Below are positions 6,248-14,872 of a DNA stretch of 52,049 bases, in pieces. The stretch's first letter is position 1; each line of letters begins with the position of its first letter. Below the pieces are notes generated by a model. It made no database searches, was not told the DNA's origin, and saw only the letters and a list, made by a program, of their open reading frames with translations. Made by a program: the position numbers and the translations under genes. Origin of the DNA: Lachnospiraceae bacterium UBA3316 (GTDB taxonomy: Bacteria > Bacillota > Clostridia > Lachnospirales > Lachnospiraceae); assembly GCA_002361955.1 (NCBI GenBank), contig DESK01000037.1, forward strand, positions 2,169-54,217, written 5' to 3'.

Positions 6248-8129
6248 GCTTCCTTCCCTTCATCTGTTCCAGATATACTAAAAGTACAGAAATATCCGCA
6301 GGCGATACCCCGGCAATCCTGGAGGCCTGGCCAATCGATTCCGGCCGATACAGCTTCAATTTCTGAACAGCCTCGATCCGCAGGCTTCCTACCTGGTCAT
6401 AATCGATATGCTCCGGTATCTTTTTCTTTTCCAGCTTTTTAAACTGCTCTACCTGCTTCAGCTGACGTTTGATATATCCCTCATACTTGATATTGATATT
6501 TACCTGTTCTCTCACTGCTTCCGGCAAAGAGGGCCTGTCCCTGTCAATCTCCTTCAGCAGTTCATAATTTAACTCCGGCCTCCGGATCAATTCCCCCAGA
6601 GTCGTTCCCGTCTTAAGAGGCGTGCTTCCATTCTTCTCAAGAAAATCCTGTACCGTTTTATTCGCTCCCACAGGCTCATGCTCCACACGCCGGATTTCCG
6701 CTTCTATCTGTCTTTCTTTTTCTAAAAGTGCCCGGTATCTCTCCTCTGAGATCAATCCCACCTGATATCCTTTTTCTGTAAGCCGGATATCCGCGTTATC
6801 CTGCCTGAGCAGGAGACGGTACTCTGCCCGGGAAGTCATCATACGGTAAGGCTCCCTGTTCTCCTTTGTCACCAGATCATCGATCAGTACGCCAATATAA
6901 CACTCCGACCGATCCAGAACAAGGGGCTCTTTTTCAAGCACATAGAGCGCTGCATTAATCCCCGCTACAAGTCCCTGGGCTGCTGCCTCCTCGTAGCCGG
7001 AGCTTCCATTAAACTGGCCGCCGCTAAACAATCCCCTGATATTTTTAAACTCCAAGGAGGACTTTAACTGCCTGGGATTGATACAGTCATATTCGATGGC
7101 ATACGCGTTCCTGACAATCCTGGCATTCTCCAGGCCTGCCACCGTGCGGTACATACGGTGCTGTACATCCTCCGGCAGAGAGCTGGACATTCCTCCGATA
7201 TACATCTCATTTGTATACAAGCCTTCCGGTTCAATAAAAACCTGATGCCTCTTTTTATCAGAAAACTTTACTATTTTATCTTCAATAGACGGGCAATATC
7301 TCGGTCCCGTCCCCTCAATCATACCGGAATACAGAGGGGATCTGTCCAAATTCTCCCGTATGATCGTGTGGGTCTCCTCATTCGTGTAAGTCAGCCAGCA
7401 GGAAACCTGATCAATCTGCACGCTCTCGGGATCTGTGGTAAAGGAAAAGGGCACTACCCTCTCATCGCCGAATTGTTCCTCCATTTTTGAAAAATCAATG
7501 GAACGCCTGTCGATCCTGGCCGGAGTTCCCGTCTTAAACCGCTGCATCTCAATTCCATGGCTTTTCAGGGAATCCGTCAAATAATTGGCCGCCTGCAGGC
7601 CGTTCGGCCCTGTGGCATTACTCACATCCCCGTAAATGCACCTGGCCCGCAGATAAGTTCCCGTACACAGCACACAGGCCCGGCAGTGATACACGGCGCC
7701 GGAATACGTCTTTACCCCCGTGATTCTTCCTTCCTCCACCAGGATCTCCGTCACTTCCGCCTGCCGGATTTGAAGATTGTCGGTGTTTTCCAGCACCTGG
7801 CGCATTTTCCGGCTGTACTCTGCCTTATCCGCCTGAGCCCGCAGGGAATGGACGGCAGGTCCTCTCGATTCATTGAGCATCTTGGACTGTATAAATGTCT
7901 TGTCTATATTGACTCCCATTTCCCCGCCGAGGGCGTCCACCTCCCGCACCAGATGCCCCTTCGAGCTGCCTCCGATGTTCGGGTTGCAAGGCATAAGGGC
8001 AATACTCTCTACGCTGACCGTAAAGACCACTGTGGAGAGCCCCATTCTGGCACAGGCCAGGGCTGCCTCGCATCCCGCGTGGCCCGCCCCCACCACAGCC
8101 ACATCTATAAATTCTTCCAGTACCTTCAT
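6240..8129 (-). CDS. mnmG: tRNA uridine-5-carboxymethylaminomethyl modification enzyme MnmG
   Basis: FAD-dependent partner of MnmE that installs the cmnm5 group on U34 of certain tRNAs. The FAD-binding motif GAGHAG is at residues 14-19. The family signatures GGQFNGSSGYEEAAAQG and MTSRAEYRLLLRQDNAD follow in the middle, with a helical C-terminal domain that binds MnmE and tRNA. The ATG at 8127-8129 is preceded by AAGAGGT at 6 nt and gives 629 residues, the usual length; an upstream frame to 8156 lacks a ribosome site. It lies 11 bp downstream of mnmE. Confidence 0.97.
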   Translation of the reverse strand: MKVLEEFIDVAVVGAGHAGCEAALACARMGLSTVVFTVSVESIALMPCNPNIGGSSKGHLVREVDALGGEMGVNIDKTFIQSKMLNESRGPAVHSLRAQADKAEYSRKMRQVLENTDNLQIRQAEVTEILVEEGRITGVKTYSGAVYHCRACVLCTGTYLRARCIYGDVSNATGPNGLQAANYLTDSLKSHGIEMQRFKTGTPARIDRRSIDFSKMEEQFGDERVVPFSFTTDPESVQIDQVSCWLTYTNEETHTIIRENLDRSPLYSGMIEGTGPRYCPSIEDKIVKFSDKKRHQVFIEPEGLYTNEMYIGGMSSSLPEDVQHRMYRTVAGLENARIVRNAYAIEYDCINPRQLKSSLEFKNIRGLFSGGQFNGSSGYEEAAAQGLVAGINAALYVLEKEPLVLDRSECYIGVLIDDLVTKENREPYRMMTSRAEYRLLLRQDNADIRLTEKGYQVGLISEERYRALLEKERQIEAEIRRVEHEPVGANKTVQDFLEKNGSTPLKTGTTLGELIRRPELNYELLKEIDRDRPSLPEAVREQVNINIKYEGYIKRQLKQVEQFKKLEKKKIPEHIDYDQVGSLRIEAVQKLKLYRPESIGQASRIAGVSPADISVLLVYLEQMKGRKHE

Positions 8130-8140
8130 ATTCTGACCTC

Positions 8141-9520
8141 TTACTTTCCCATACAAAACCTGCCGAAGATTTCATTCACCAGATCCTCTCCTACGGTTTC
8201 TCCCGTAATGGTTCCCAGCGCCTCATACGCAGCCATCAGATCGATCGAATAGAAATCCTCCTGCATCCCCATCTCCAGGCTCTCTTCCACCTGCTTTAAA
8301 CTGTCCAGAGCTTCCATGAGAGCGGCCTTGTGCCTCATATTCGTGATATAAACCTGATCATTAAAGGACAGCTCTCCCTTAAAGAACATTTCCTTTAATA
8401 CCTTCCGAAATTGCTCCAGTCCCCTGTTTTCTTTTGCGGAAACGGGAAGGACGCAGGCAGAGGGCAGCCTCTCCTTAAGGCTTTCCTCTGAGGTAACCAT
8501 CGCAAGGTCTGTCTTATTCAACAGGACGATCATCCTCTTATCTGCCGCGAAATTCATAATTTCCTCATCATTTTGATCCAGCCCCGTAGACGAGTCCACC
8601 ACGTAAATGATAAGGTCCGCACCCCTCGCATACTCCTTTGCCCTGTCCACGCCGATCTGCTCCACTATATCCTCCGTATCCCGGATTCCCGCAGTATCGA
8701 TCAGCTGCAAGCTCATCCCGTCAATCTGGATGGATTCCTCCAGGATATCCCTGGTTGTCCCCGGGATATCCGTCACGATCGCTCTCTCCTCCCCCAGAAG
8801 AAGGTTCAGCAGGGAGGATTTTCCCGCGTTGGGCTTTCCGAGAATTACCGTGCGTATTCCCTCCGCGATTACCCTGCCGTTTTCAGAGGAATCGATGAGA
8901 TTCTGAAGTTTCTCCTTCCATGCGCTGTTTTTCTCCCAAAGCCTCTCGGAATACCCCTCCAGGCTGATATGCTCCGGATCGTCCAGGGCCGATTCTATAT
9001 AGGCCGTTTCGTAAAGAACCTCTCCCCTTATTTCCTCCACCGCCCGGTGCACGGAACCCTTCAGCTGGCTTACGGAGCTTTTCAGGGCATATTCATTTTT
9101 CGCATGGATAATATCGATGACGGCCTCTGCCTGGGACAAATCAATCCTTCCATTCAAAAACGCCCTCTTTGTAAATTCTCCCGGCTCTGCCGGGCGGGCA
9201 CCATGCTTTACGGCAGCCTCCAGGATTTTTTTCATGGCCAGAATTCCGCCATGGCAGTTGATCTCCACCGTATCCTCCGCGGTAAAGCTTCTGGGGCCTC
9301 GCATCAGCATGACAAGAACCTCATCGATCACCTGCTCCCCATCATAAATATATCCGTAATGAATCGTATGGGATGGCTGTTCGGAAAGTCTCTTCCTTCC
9401 CGTTTTCGATCTGTAAATTCTGTCTGCCACTGTAAAGGCATCCTCTCCGCTGATCCGTATAATGCCGATCCCCGCGTCATTCATAGCCGTGGAAATCGCG
9501 GCAATTGTTTCACCCTTCAT
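8141..9520 (-). CDS. mnmE: tRNA modification GTPase MnmE
   Basis: Potassium-activated GTPase that works with MnmG in wobble uridine modification. The N-terminal formyl-THF-binding domain is at about 1-120, followed by a helical domain split by the G domain (about 217-380). The Walker A GKPNAGKS is at 228-235, and the DTAGIRDTED switch and NKTD base-specificity motif are present. The conserved C-terminal FCMGK carries the essential cysteine. The 459 residues match the family. The ribosome binding site GAAAGGAG is 3 nt before the ATG. The 135-bp gap to jag holds a hairpin. Confidence 0.97.
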   Translation of the reverse strand: MKGETIAAISTAMNDAGIGIIRISGEDAFTVADRIYRSKTGRKRLSEQPSHTIHYGYIYDGEQVIDEVLVMLMRGPRSFTAEDTVEINCHGGILAMKKILEAAVKHGARPAEPGEFTKRAFLNGRIDLSQAEAVIDIIHAKNEYALKSSVSQLKGSVHRAVEEIRGEVLYETAYIESALDDPEHISLEGYSERLWEKNSAWKEKLQNLIDSSENGRVIAEGIRTVILGKPNAGKSSLLNLLLGEERAIVTDIPGTTRDILEESIQIDGMSLQLIDTAGIRDTEDIVEQIGVDRAKEYARGADLIIYVVDSSTGLDQNDEEIMNFAADKRMIVLLNKTDLAMVTSEESLKERLPSACVLPVSAKENRGLEQFRKVLKEMFFKGELSFNDQVYITNMRHKAALMEALDSLKQVEESLEMGMQEDFYSIDLMAAYEALGTITGETVGEDLVNEIFGRFCMGK

Positions 9521-9561
9521 GCTTCTCCTTTCCGCCTGAAAACCTTAAAAGGAGCCGCCGC

Positions 9562-9599
9562 AAATATAATAGCTGCCAACCTCAGCGGCCCTTATATTT
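9562..9599. other. Stem-loop between jag and mnmE
   Basis: AAATATAA/TTATATTT (9562-9569 with 9592-9599) encloses an inner AGCTGC/GCAGC-like pairing. It sits in the transcribed leader before mnmE without a U tract, so it is more likely an RNA-processing or attenuation element than a simple terminator. The role is unknown. Confidence 0.45.
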
Positions 9600-9655
9600 T
9601 ACAGCAGCTCCCTGCTTCTTCGTCCTTACAGACGTTTGATCATCCTCACGATTTT

Positions 9656-10579
9656 TTATTTCTCGCTTTTCTCATTTCTTTTCAGAGTAACCACAACCTT
9701 GCGGTAAGGCTCTTCTCCCTCACTGTGGGTGCTCACATAAGGATTATTCTGCAATGCCGAGTGGATAATCCTTCTCTCATAGGGATTCATAGGCTCTAAG
9801 AAAACGGTTTTCTTCGTCCTTTTCACCTTTGCGGCAATGTTATAAGCCAGATTTTCCAGGGTTTCCTTTCTCCTTCTGCGGTAATCTTCCGTATCCAGCT
9901 TTACACGGATATAGGCATGATCGCCCTTGTTTGCCACAAGGCTTGTAAGATACTGCATGGAGTCAAGAGTCCTTCCTCTTTTTCCGATCAGTATTCCCAT
10001 CTCGGAACCTGCCAGATCCACATTTAAGGTATCGTCCCCCTCAAAGACAGCGTCGATTTTTACCTCGATGCCCATCGCTTTGAAAGTATCCTTCAAAAAG
10101 CTACTGACTCTGGCAATCACTTCCTCTTTATTCGCAGGCACCTTCTTCACAATCTCCTTTACAGGCTCTGCCGCCTCCGCTTTTGCGATGGGCTCCCTGG
10201 GAATCTCGGAAACGCGGGGCTGAGGCTTTGGCGCTTCCTTTACAGGCTCCTTTGCTTTCTCCTTAGGCGCCTTCACCGGTTTCGAGGCCTTTGCCGGCTT
10301 CGGCTGCTTTTTCTCTCTGGGCTTTTGCTCTCTTGCCTTCGGCTCCTTCACCGCCAGGCTCATGGGGTCGTTCTTAAGCTCCTCAAACTCCAGATCCACA
10401 CTGGATTCCGCCTTCTTTTTCGCTTCGATCACTGCCTGCTTACTGCCTATTCCAAAAAATCCTGTACTTCCCTTTTCGATGACGCGGTACTCGATATTAT
10501 CGCTGGTTGTTCCAAGCTGAATCGTAGCTTCTGTGATCGCGTCATCTACTGTTTTTGCCGTAACCCTGATAAAATCCAT
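9656..10579 (-). CDS. jag: RNA-binding protein Jag (KhpB)
   Basis: KH/R3H RNA-binding protein, partner of KhpA in Firmicutes, linked to cell elongation and post-transcriptional control. The N-terminal Jag domain is at about 1-50 (the GSTGFFGIGSKQAVIEA signature). A long Lys/Pro/Ala-rich linker follows at about 65-145, then a KH domain with GILIGKRGRTLDSMQYL at about 200, and a C-terminal R3H domain (MNPYERRIIHSAL). The 307 residues are long because of the linker, which is typical of clostridial Jag proteins. It follows yidC by 11 bp, the conserved arrangement. Confidence 0.95.
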   Translation of the reverse strand: MDFIRVTAKTVDDAITEATIQLGTTSDNIEYRVIEKGSTGFFGIGSKQAVIEAKKKAESSVDLEFEELKNDPMSLAVKEPKAREQKPREKKQPKPAKASKPVKAPKEKAKEPVKEAPKPQPRVSEIPREPIAKAEAAEPVKEIVKKVPANKEEVIARVSSFLKDTFKAMGIEVKIDAVFEGDDTLNVDLAGSEMGILIGKRGRTLDSMQYLTSLVANKGDHAYIRVKLDTEDYRRRRKETLENLAYNIAAKVKRTKKTVFLEPMNPYERRIIHSALQNNPYVSTHSEGEEPYRKVVVTLKRNEKSEK

Positions 10580-10590
10580 AGTGCCCCCTC

Positions 10591-11901
10591 CTATTTTTTC
10601 TTATTTTTCTCATTGTACTGCTCTACCATCCTGGCCTTCGCAGCAATGCTCCCCGGCTTCGCCTGGGCATGAGATTTATAGTATTCCGTAGAACTCTCCA
10701 CCTGTTTTTTCTTTTCCTCTTGTGTCATAGGCTTCTTAAGCTTCGCGGTAGCTGTATGGCTGATGTTCCTGGTGTTTGACGCCGTATTTACCTTTGCCTT
10801 GCTTCCCAGCTCCTTCTTCGGCGGAAGCCCCATCTTCGCCCTCTGCTTGTTTTCCTTAGCCAGAGCCTTATCCATATTTTTCTTGACCATCTCGTCCAGA
10901 TCCATCCCGTCCAGGGCCCTGTTGGCGATCACCTGCTGGATGCTTCGGAATACGGCTCCTGCGATCCAGTAAAGTCCCATACCTGCGGGCAGCGTGAAGC
11001 AGAAAAATACAGACATGAGAGGCATCATGTTATTCATCATCTTCATAGAAGCTTCCATGCTTCCCTCCTCGTTTCCTGAGGAAGATGTAGAAACCGTTGA
11101 CAGCTTGATGTTAATCCACTGGGTAAGGCCTGCCAGCACCGGGATCGCCAGCGCGGCAATCAAAAGCAGTAGAGAAAAATTACCTGCCGTGAATACTTCC
11201 TTGATCATCGAAAACGGTGAATTCGCGATATTGATCCCAAGGAAGTTGTTCATATGGTCTACGTTATGCTGGGTATTTACCAGCAGCTCGGAAACACCGG
11301 AGAATTTGCCGTCCGCTGCCATAGCCGTCCAGTCCGCCGGCTTAAATTTATAAAGACAGTCGATGATCGTATCGGTGGTATACCCCAGCTTGTCAAAATT
11401 GACGGCATTCTTCTTCGCGAACTCTGCCAGATACTCCTGGCTTCCGCCGATTGCCAGAATTTTTTCAGCCAGCGGCAAAAACGCGTTTTTAACACCGGCC
11501 ACATATGCGGGAATATTCCAGATTACTCTATATAACGCGAACAGAATCGGCATCTGAATCAAAAGCTGCAGGCAACTTCCCATAGGAGATACCCCGTATT
11601 TTGAGTAAACCTCCTTCGTCTCTTCGTTCATCTTCATCATCGAAGCCTGGTCCTGCTTGTTCTGATACTTATTTCTGATGGCCTGAAGCTCCGGGTTCAT
11701 CCTTGCCTGAAGCTTGGAGAATTTCTGCTGCTTGACTGTAAGAGGCATCAGGAGCAGATAAATAACAAGTGTAAATAAAATAATACACAGGCCGATGTTC
11801 GGCAGAGACAGCATCTTGCAGAAGCTGAAGATCGCATCCATCAGATAACCAAGGATATTTGCGATAGGTCCCAGAAAACCTCCACTTTTCGTTAATAACA
11901 T
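10591..11901 (-). CDS. yidC: Membrane protein insertase YidC (SpoIIIJ type)
   Basis: Inserts and folds inner-membrane proteins alone or with SecYEG. The conserved 60KD_IMP core is seen: the first membrane segment (NIGLCIILFTLVIYLLLMPL), the basic cytoplasmic loop, the GSCLQLLIQMPILFALYRVI segment, and later hydrophobic segments near 230-330. An extra extracytoplasmic insertion of roughly 100 residues follows the second segment. There is no lipobox Cys at the N-terminus, unlike bacillar SpoIIIJ. The C-terminus is basic. The ATG at 11899-11901 is chosen because AGGAGG lies directly upstream; it gives 436 residues. Confidence 0.95.
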   Translation of the reverse strand: MLLTKSGGFLGPIANILGYLMDAIFSFCKMLSLPNIGLCIILFTLVIYLLLMPLTVKQQKFSKLQARMNPELQAIRNKYQNKQDQASMMKMNEETKEVYSKYGVSPMGSCLQLLIQMPILFALYRVIWNIPAYVAGVKNAFLPLAEKILAIGGSQEYLAEFAKKNAVNFDKLGYTTDTIIDCLYKFKPADWTAMAADGKFSGVSELLVNTQHNVDHMNNFLGINIANSPFSMIKEVFTAGNFSLLLLIAALAIPVLAGLTQWINIKLSTVSTSSSGNEEGSMEASMKMMNNMMPLMSVFFCFTLPAGMGLYWIAGAVFRSIQQVIANRALDGMDLDEMVKKNMDKALAKENKQRAKMGLPPKKELGSKAKVNTASNTRNISHTATAKLKKPMTQEEKKKQVESSTEYYKSHAQAKPGSIAAKARMVEQYNEKNKKK

Positions 11902-11933
11902 TCTGTTTCCTCCTAATTTTTTGAGCGCCATTT

Positions 11934-12143
11934 TTAAGGAACAGGATCATATCCGCCCTTTGAGAAGGGATTGCATCTTAAAATCCTCCAGCACGCCAAA
12001 ATGCCGCCCTTGAATGCTCCATATTTTTCAATCGCTTCCAATCCATATTGGGAGCAGGTAGGAAAATAGGGACATTTCGTCCCTTTCATCGGTGAGATAT
12101 ATTTTTGATACAGCCTGATCATCCAAATTAATATTCTTTTCAT
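11934..12143 (-). CDS. yidD: Membrane protein insertion efficiency factor YidD
   Basis: Small 69-residue protein of the YidD family, with the diagnostic YQKYISPMKG and CPYFPTCSQYGLEAIEKYGA motifs and the C-terminal RCNPFSKGGYDPVP. It is membrane-associated through its N-terminal amphipathic helix and thought to assist YidC. The ATG at 12141-12143 is preferred over a TTG at 12164, which has no ribosome binding site. It lies between rnpA and yidC, as in most bacteria. Confidence 0.95.
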   Translation of the reverse strand: MKRILIWMIRLYQKYISPMKGTKCPYFPTCSQYGLEAIEKYGAFKGGILACWRILRCNPFSKGGYDPVP

Positions 12144-12244
12144 CTCTCTTCTGTCTTTTCCCAAATTTCGTTAAACCATTTTTTACCATAAGAAATGTAA
12201 ATGTTTGCTTTTACAGTAACTGCTAAGCCATCCGGCCGCCCGCT

Positions 12245-12586
12245 TTAGCAGTCGCCAACGATATGATGGATTTTCCCCATATGCATAAGCGCGCTTTCAA
12301 TCTCATGAAAACTGCACTCTTTCGCCTGCGGCCTAGCGATCACTACTAAATCATATCCTCTTTGAAACTCTTCTTCATGCAGGCGGTAGCTCTCTCTGAT
12401 CAGCCTGGTGAGATGATGCCTGACTACACTGTTCCCCACCTTTTTGCTCACAGAAATCCCCAGCCTGTTTTTCATAGAATTATTTTCCCACAGGTACATC
12501 ACCAAATACTTATTCGCCTGTGACTTTCCCTTCCGATATACGTTTTGAAAATCTCTGTTCTTCTTTAAAGACTCTGAAAATATCAT
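12245..12586 (-). CDS. rnpA: Ribonuclease P protein component
   Basis: Protein subunit of RNase P, which removes the 5' leader of pre-tRNA. The 113 residues contain the family start SLKKNRDFQNVYRKGKS, the RNR-like signature NRLGISVSKKVGNSVVRHHLTRLIRE (about residues 40-66), and the GYDLVVIARP strand. It lies 99 bp downstream of rpmH and is probably cotranscribed from the strong rpmH promoter. Confidence 0.97.
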   Translation of the reverse strand: MIFSESLKKNRDFQNVYRKGKSQANKYLVMYLWENNSMKNRLGISVSKKVGNSVVRHHLTRLIRESYRLHEEEFQRGYDLVVIARPQAKECSFHEIESALMHMGKIHHIVGDC

Positions 12587-12685
12587 GCAGCCACCTTCAT
12601 TTATGAATTGCGCAACAAATAAGTCTGACGTGGATGATCCTTTGACTTATTTTATAAAGAGAAGAAAAGGCCACAATACTGCGGC

Positions 12686-12820
12686 CTATGCTGATAACTG
12701 TTTTCTACCTTTTGCCCTTCTTGCTGCAAGAACTTTTCTTCCGCCCTTTGTGCTCATTCTGGCTCTGAATCCATGAACCTTTGCTCTAGACCTCTTTTTC
12801 GGCTGAAATGTCATTTTCAT
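12686..12820 (-). CDS. rpmH: 50S ribosomal protein L34
   Basis: A 44-residue, strongly basic protein with the L34 signature (TFQPKKRSRAKVHGFRARM, then TKGGRKVLAARRAKGRK). GGAGGTG lies about 8 nt before the first of two closely spaced ATG codons (12818-12820; the second is two codons later). It is the first gene leaving oriC on the left side. Confidence 0.97.
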   Translation of the reverse strand: MKMTFQPKKRSRAKVHGFRARMSTKGGRKVLAARRAKGRKQLSA

Positions 12821-12926
12821 TTTACTGGCACCTCCTTCTATCTAACCATATCATATCTGCGTTCATCCTCTGATGCCGCCTATAATATTGGCAAATTATT
12901 TTCTTATGCTAAAAAACATCATTTCA

Positions 12927-12955
12927 ATTATATTCATAAAATCCTGGTTAGTCAA
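12927..12955 (-). promoter_or_regulatory. rpmH promoter
   Basis: On the minus strand TTGACT, 17 bp, TATAAT: near-perfect sigmaA hexamers with optimal spacing, about 107 bp before rpmH. It likely drives the whole rpmH-rnpA-yidD-yidC-jag block. Confidence 0.85.
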
Positions 12956-13002
12956 GAGAATCCTTACTTTTTTTTGCCCGGTTACCTCTCAACTTAGACA
13001 CA

Positions 13003-13170
13003 CTATACACAAACAGAGTTATCCACAAATTGGGGATAACTTGTGTATAACTTTTCGATTTCGTGTGAAAAACTTTTGGATAGTTTTCACAAATGCCTGT
13101 ATTAAGCCTGTTTCTAATGTTTATATCACTTCTCAACATATTCACATTCCCTCCTATTTCCTGTGAATAA
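13003..13170. other. oriC, part 1 (DnaA-box cluster upstream of dnaA)
   Basis: Boxes matching TTATNCACA: TTATCCACA at 13019-13027 (plus), TTATACACA at 13042-13050 (minus) and TTATTCACA at 13162-13170 (minus). One-mismatch boxes lie at 13003-13011 (CTATACACA) and 13031-13039 (TTATCCCCA, minus). The boxes lie in the AT-rich rpmH-dnaA gap. This is the standard place for origin boxes in Firmicutes and probably also serves dnaA autoregulation. Confidence 0.9.
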
Positions 13171-13194
13171 GTATGTGTTTATCAAAAGTTTTCA

Positions 13195-13223
13195 TTGCTT
13201 CTTTCCACATTTTCGAGTATTAT
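13195..13223 (+). promoter_or_regulatory. dnaA promoter
   Basis: TTGCTT, 17 bp, TATTAT, 38 bp before the dnaA start and immediately after the DnaA-box cluster. This placement would allow DnaA to repress its own gene. Confidence 0.65.
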
Positions 13224-13260
13224 TAAGGTAGAGAAATTGGGTTCAAAAGGAGATTTTGAG

Positions 13261-14625
13261 ATGAACATATTAACAGATAAATGGGAGGAGATCCTGACGA
13301 CGGTAAAAATCGAGCATGAACTGTCCCAGATTTCTTTTAATACCTGGTTAAAACCACTAACCATACATAAGTACGACGCGGCAGAAAATAAGATTTATAT
13401 TCTTGTACCCTCCGGAGATATGGGGGTAAGTTATATCAGCAAAAAATATACGCTTCCTATTAAGGTAGCCATAGCTGAAGTTACAGGCATCGAATGTGAA
13501 ATTGAATTTATTTTACCGGAGCAGGCAGAAAAGATTGCAGGTGACACTCCCCAGAAAGCGTCGCCTTCCCTTTCCAACGACATTATTGAAAAATCAAACC
13601 TGAATCCAAGATACACCTTTGATACCTTTGTTGTAGGAGGTAATAATAAATTCGCCCATGCCGCATCCTTAGCCGTAGCCGAATCACCGGGAGAGATTTA
13701 TAATCCTCTCTTTATTTATGGAGGCGTTGGATTGGGAAAGACACACCTGATGCATTCCATCGCCCACTTTATATTAGAAGAAAACCCTTCGACAAAAGTT
13801 CTCTATGTGACCAGTGAATCCTTCACAAATGAACTGATCGAAGCCATCCGAAATAAAAATAATACGGCCATGACAAAGTTCCGTGAGAAATACAGAAACA
13901 TTGACGTTCTGTTAATAGATGATATTCAGTTTATTATAGGAAAAGAATCGACGCAGGAAGAATTTTTCCATACCTTCAACGATCTCCACGGAGCCAAAAA
14001 ACAGATCATCATCTCCTCAGATAAACCTCCGAAGGAGATTCAGACGCTGGAAGCCAGGCTTCGCTCCCGTTTTGAGTGGGGGCTGATCGCCGATATTTCC
14101 TCTCCCGACTATGAGACGAGAATGGCGATTCTTCGAAAAAAAGAAGAAATGGACGGCTGCGATATTGACGACGAAGTGATCAAATACATCGCCACCAACA
14201 TCAAATCCAACATCCGTGAACTGGAGGGAGCCCTGAATAAGCTGATTGCCTTCGGTAATCTGGAAAAAAAGGAAATCAGCGTAGCCCTGGCCGAGGAGGT
14301 TTTAAAGGATATCATCTCCCCGGACGAAAAACGCCAGGTTACGCCGGAACTGATCCTGTCAACTGTGGCTGAACATTTCCATGTGACGGAAAATGACATT
14401 AAGGGCTCCAGAAGAAGCTCCGACATTGTCCAGCCAAGGCAGATCACCATGTACCTGTGCCGGGAAATGACCACCATGTCCCTGGAAGCCATCGGCGCCT
14501 TTATGGGAAAGAAGGATCATTCCACCGTCATCAACGGCTGTAAAAAAATCGTCGAGAAAATGGATTCCTCCGAGAGCCTTAGAAATACCGTCGAGGTAAT
14601 CCGCAAGAAAATCAGTCCCAGCTGA
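13261..14625 (+). CDS. dnaA: Chromosomal replication initiator DnaA
   Basis: AAA+ ATPase that binds DnaA boxes and opens oriC. Domain I is at about 1-85, followed by a short linker (domain II, about 90-115). The AAA+ domain III has Walker A GGVGLGKT at 154-161 and Walker B LLIDD at about 216-220. The C-terminal DNA-binding domain IV carries the signature KKDHSTVINGCKKI. The ATG at 13261 follows AAAAGGAG; an upstream frame to 13195 overlaps the promoter. It has 454 residues, which is normal. Confidence 0.98.
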   Translation: MNILTDKWEEILTTVKIEHELSQISFNTWLKPLTIHKYDAAENKIYILVPSGDMGVSYISKKYTLPIKVAIAEVTGIECEIEFILPEQAEKIAGDTPQKASPSLSNDIIEKSNLNPRYTFDTFVVGGNNKFAHAASLAVAESPGEIYNPLFIYGGVGLGKTHLMHSIAHFILEENPSTKVLYVTSESFTNELIEAIRNKNNTAMTKFREKYRNIDVLLIDDIQFIIGKESTQEEFFHTFNDLHGAKKQIIISSDKPPKEIQTLEARLRSRFEWGLIADISSPDYETRMAILRKKEEMDGCDIDDEVIKYIATNIKSNIRELEGALNKLIAFGNLEKKEISVALAEEVLKDIISPDEKRQVTPELILSTVAEHFHVTENDIKGSRRSSDIVQPRQITMYLCREMTTMSLEAIGAFMGKKDHSTVINGCKKIVEKMDSSESLRNTVEVIRKKISPS

Positions 14626-14661
14626 TTTCCACGCCGGGATGTTGATAACAGGAGGACAGGC

Positions 14662-14846
14662 TGTGCATAAAATTTGCCGCCGTTTGGGGTTGTTTATAAC
14701 TTTCCGGTTTTCCTTCTGCTTTTTGTGGGTTTTTCACAGGCTTTTTTGCCTCAAAAACCTTTGTTTTGGAACGCTTTCCGACTTATACACAAATGAACAT
14801 CCCCTACGACGGTTACTACTGATTTTCTTTATCTTTTATCTTTCAG
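14662..14846. other. oriC, part 2 (DnaA boxes and probable unwinding element between dnaA and dnaN)
   Basis: DnaA boxes TTATGCACA (minus, 14662-14670) and TTATACACA (plus, 14783-14791). After the second box comes a GC-richer spacer, then TTACTACTGA (14813-14822), resembling the DnaA-trio repeats of the Bacillus basal unwinding system, and then a T-rich run (14822-14842). This suggests that melting occurs here, downstream of dnaA. The assignment follows known Bacillus origin architecture; the exact melting point is inferred. Confidence 0.75.
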
Positions 14847-14872
14847 CAAAGCAAGGAGGAGTTGTCAACAAC

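Noticed and set aside
14639..14872. N-terminal extension of dnaN
   Set aside because: The extra frame runs through DnaA boxes and the unwinding element. The family N-terminus begins at 14873.
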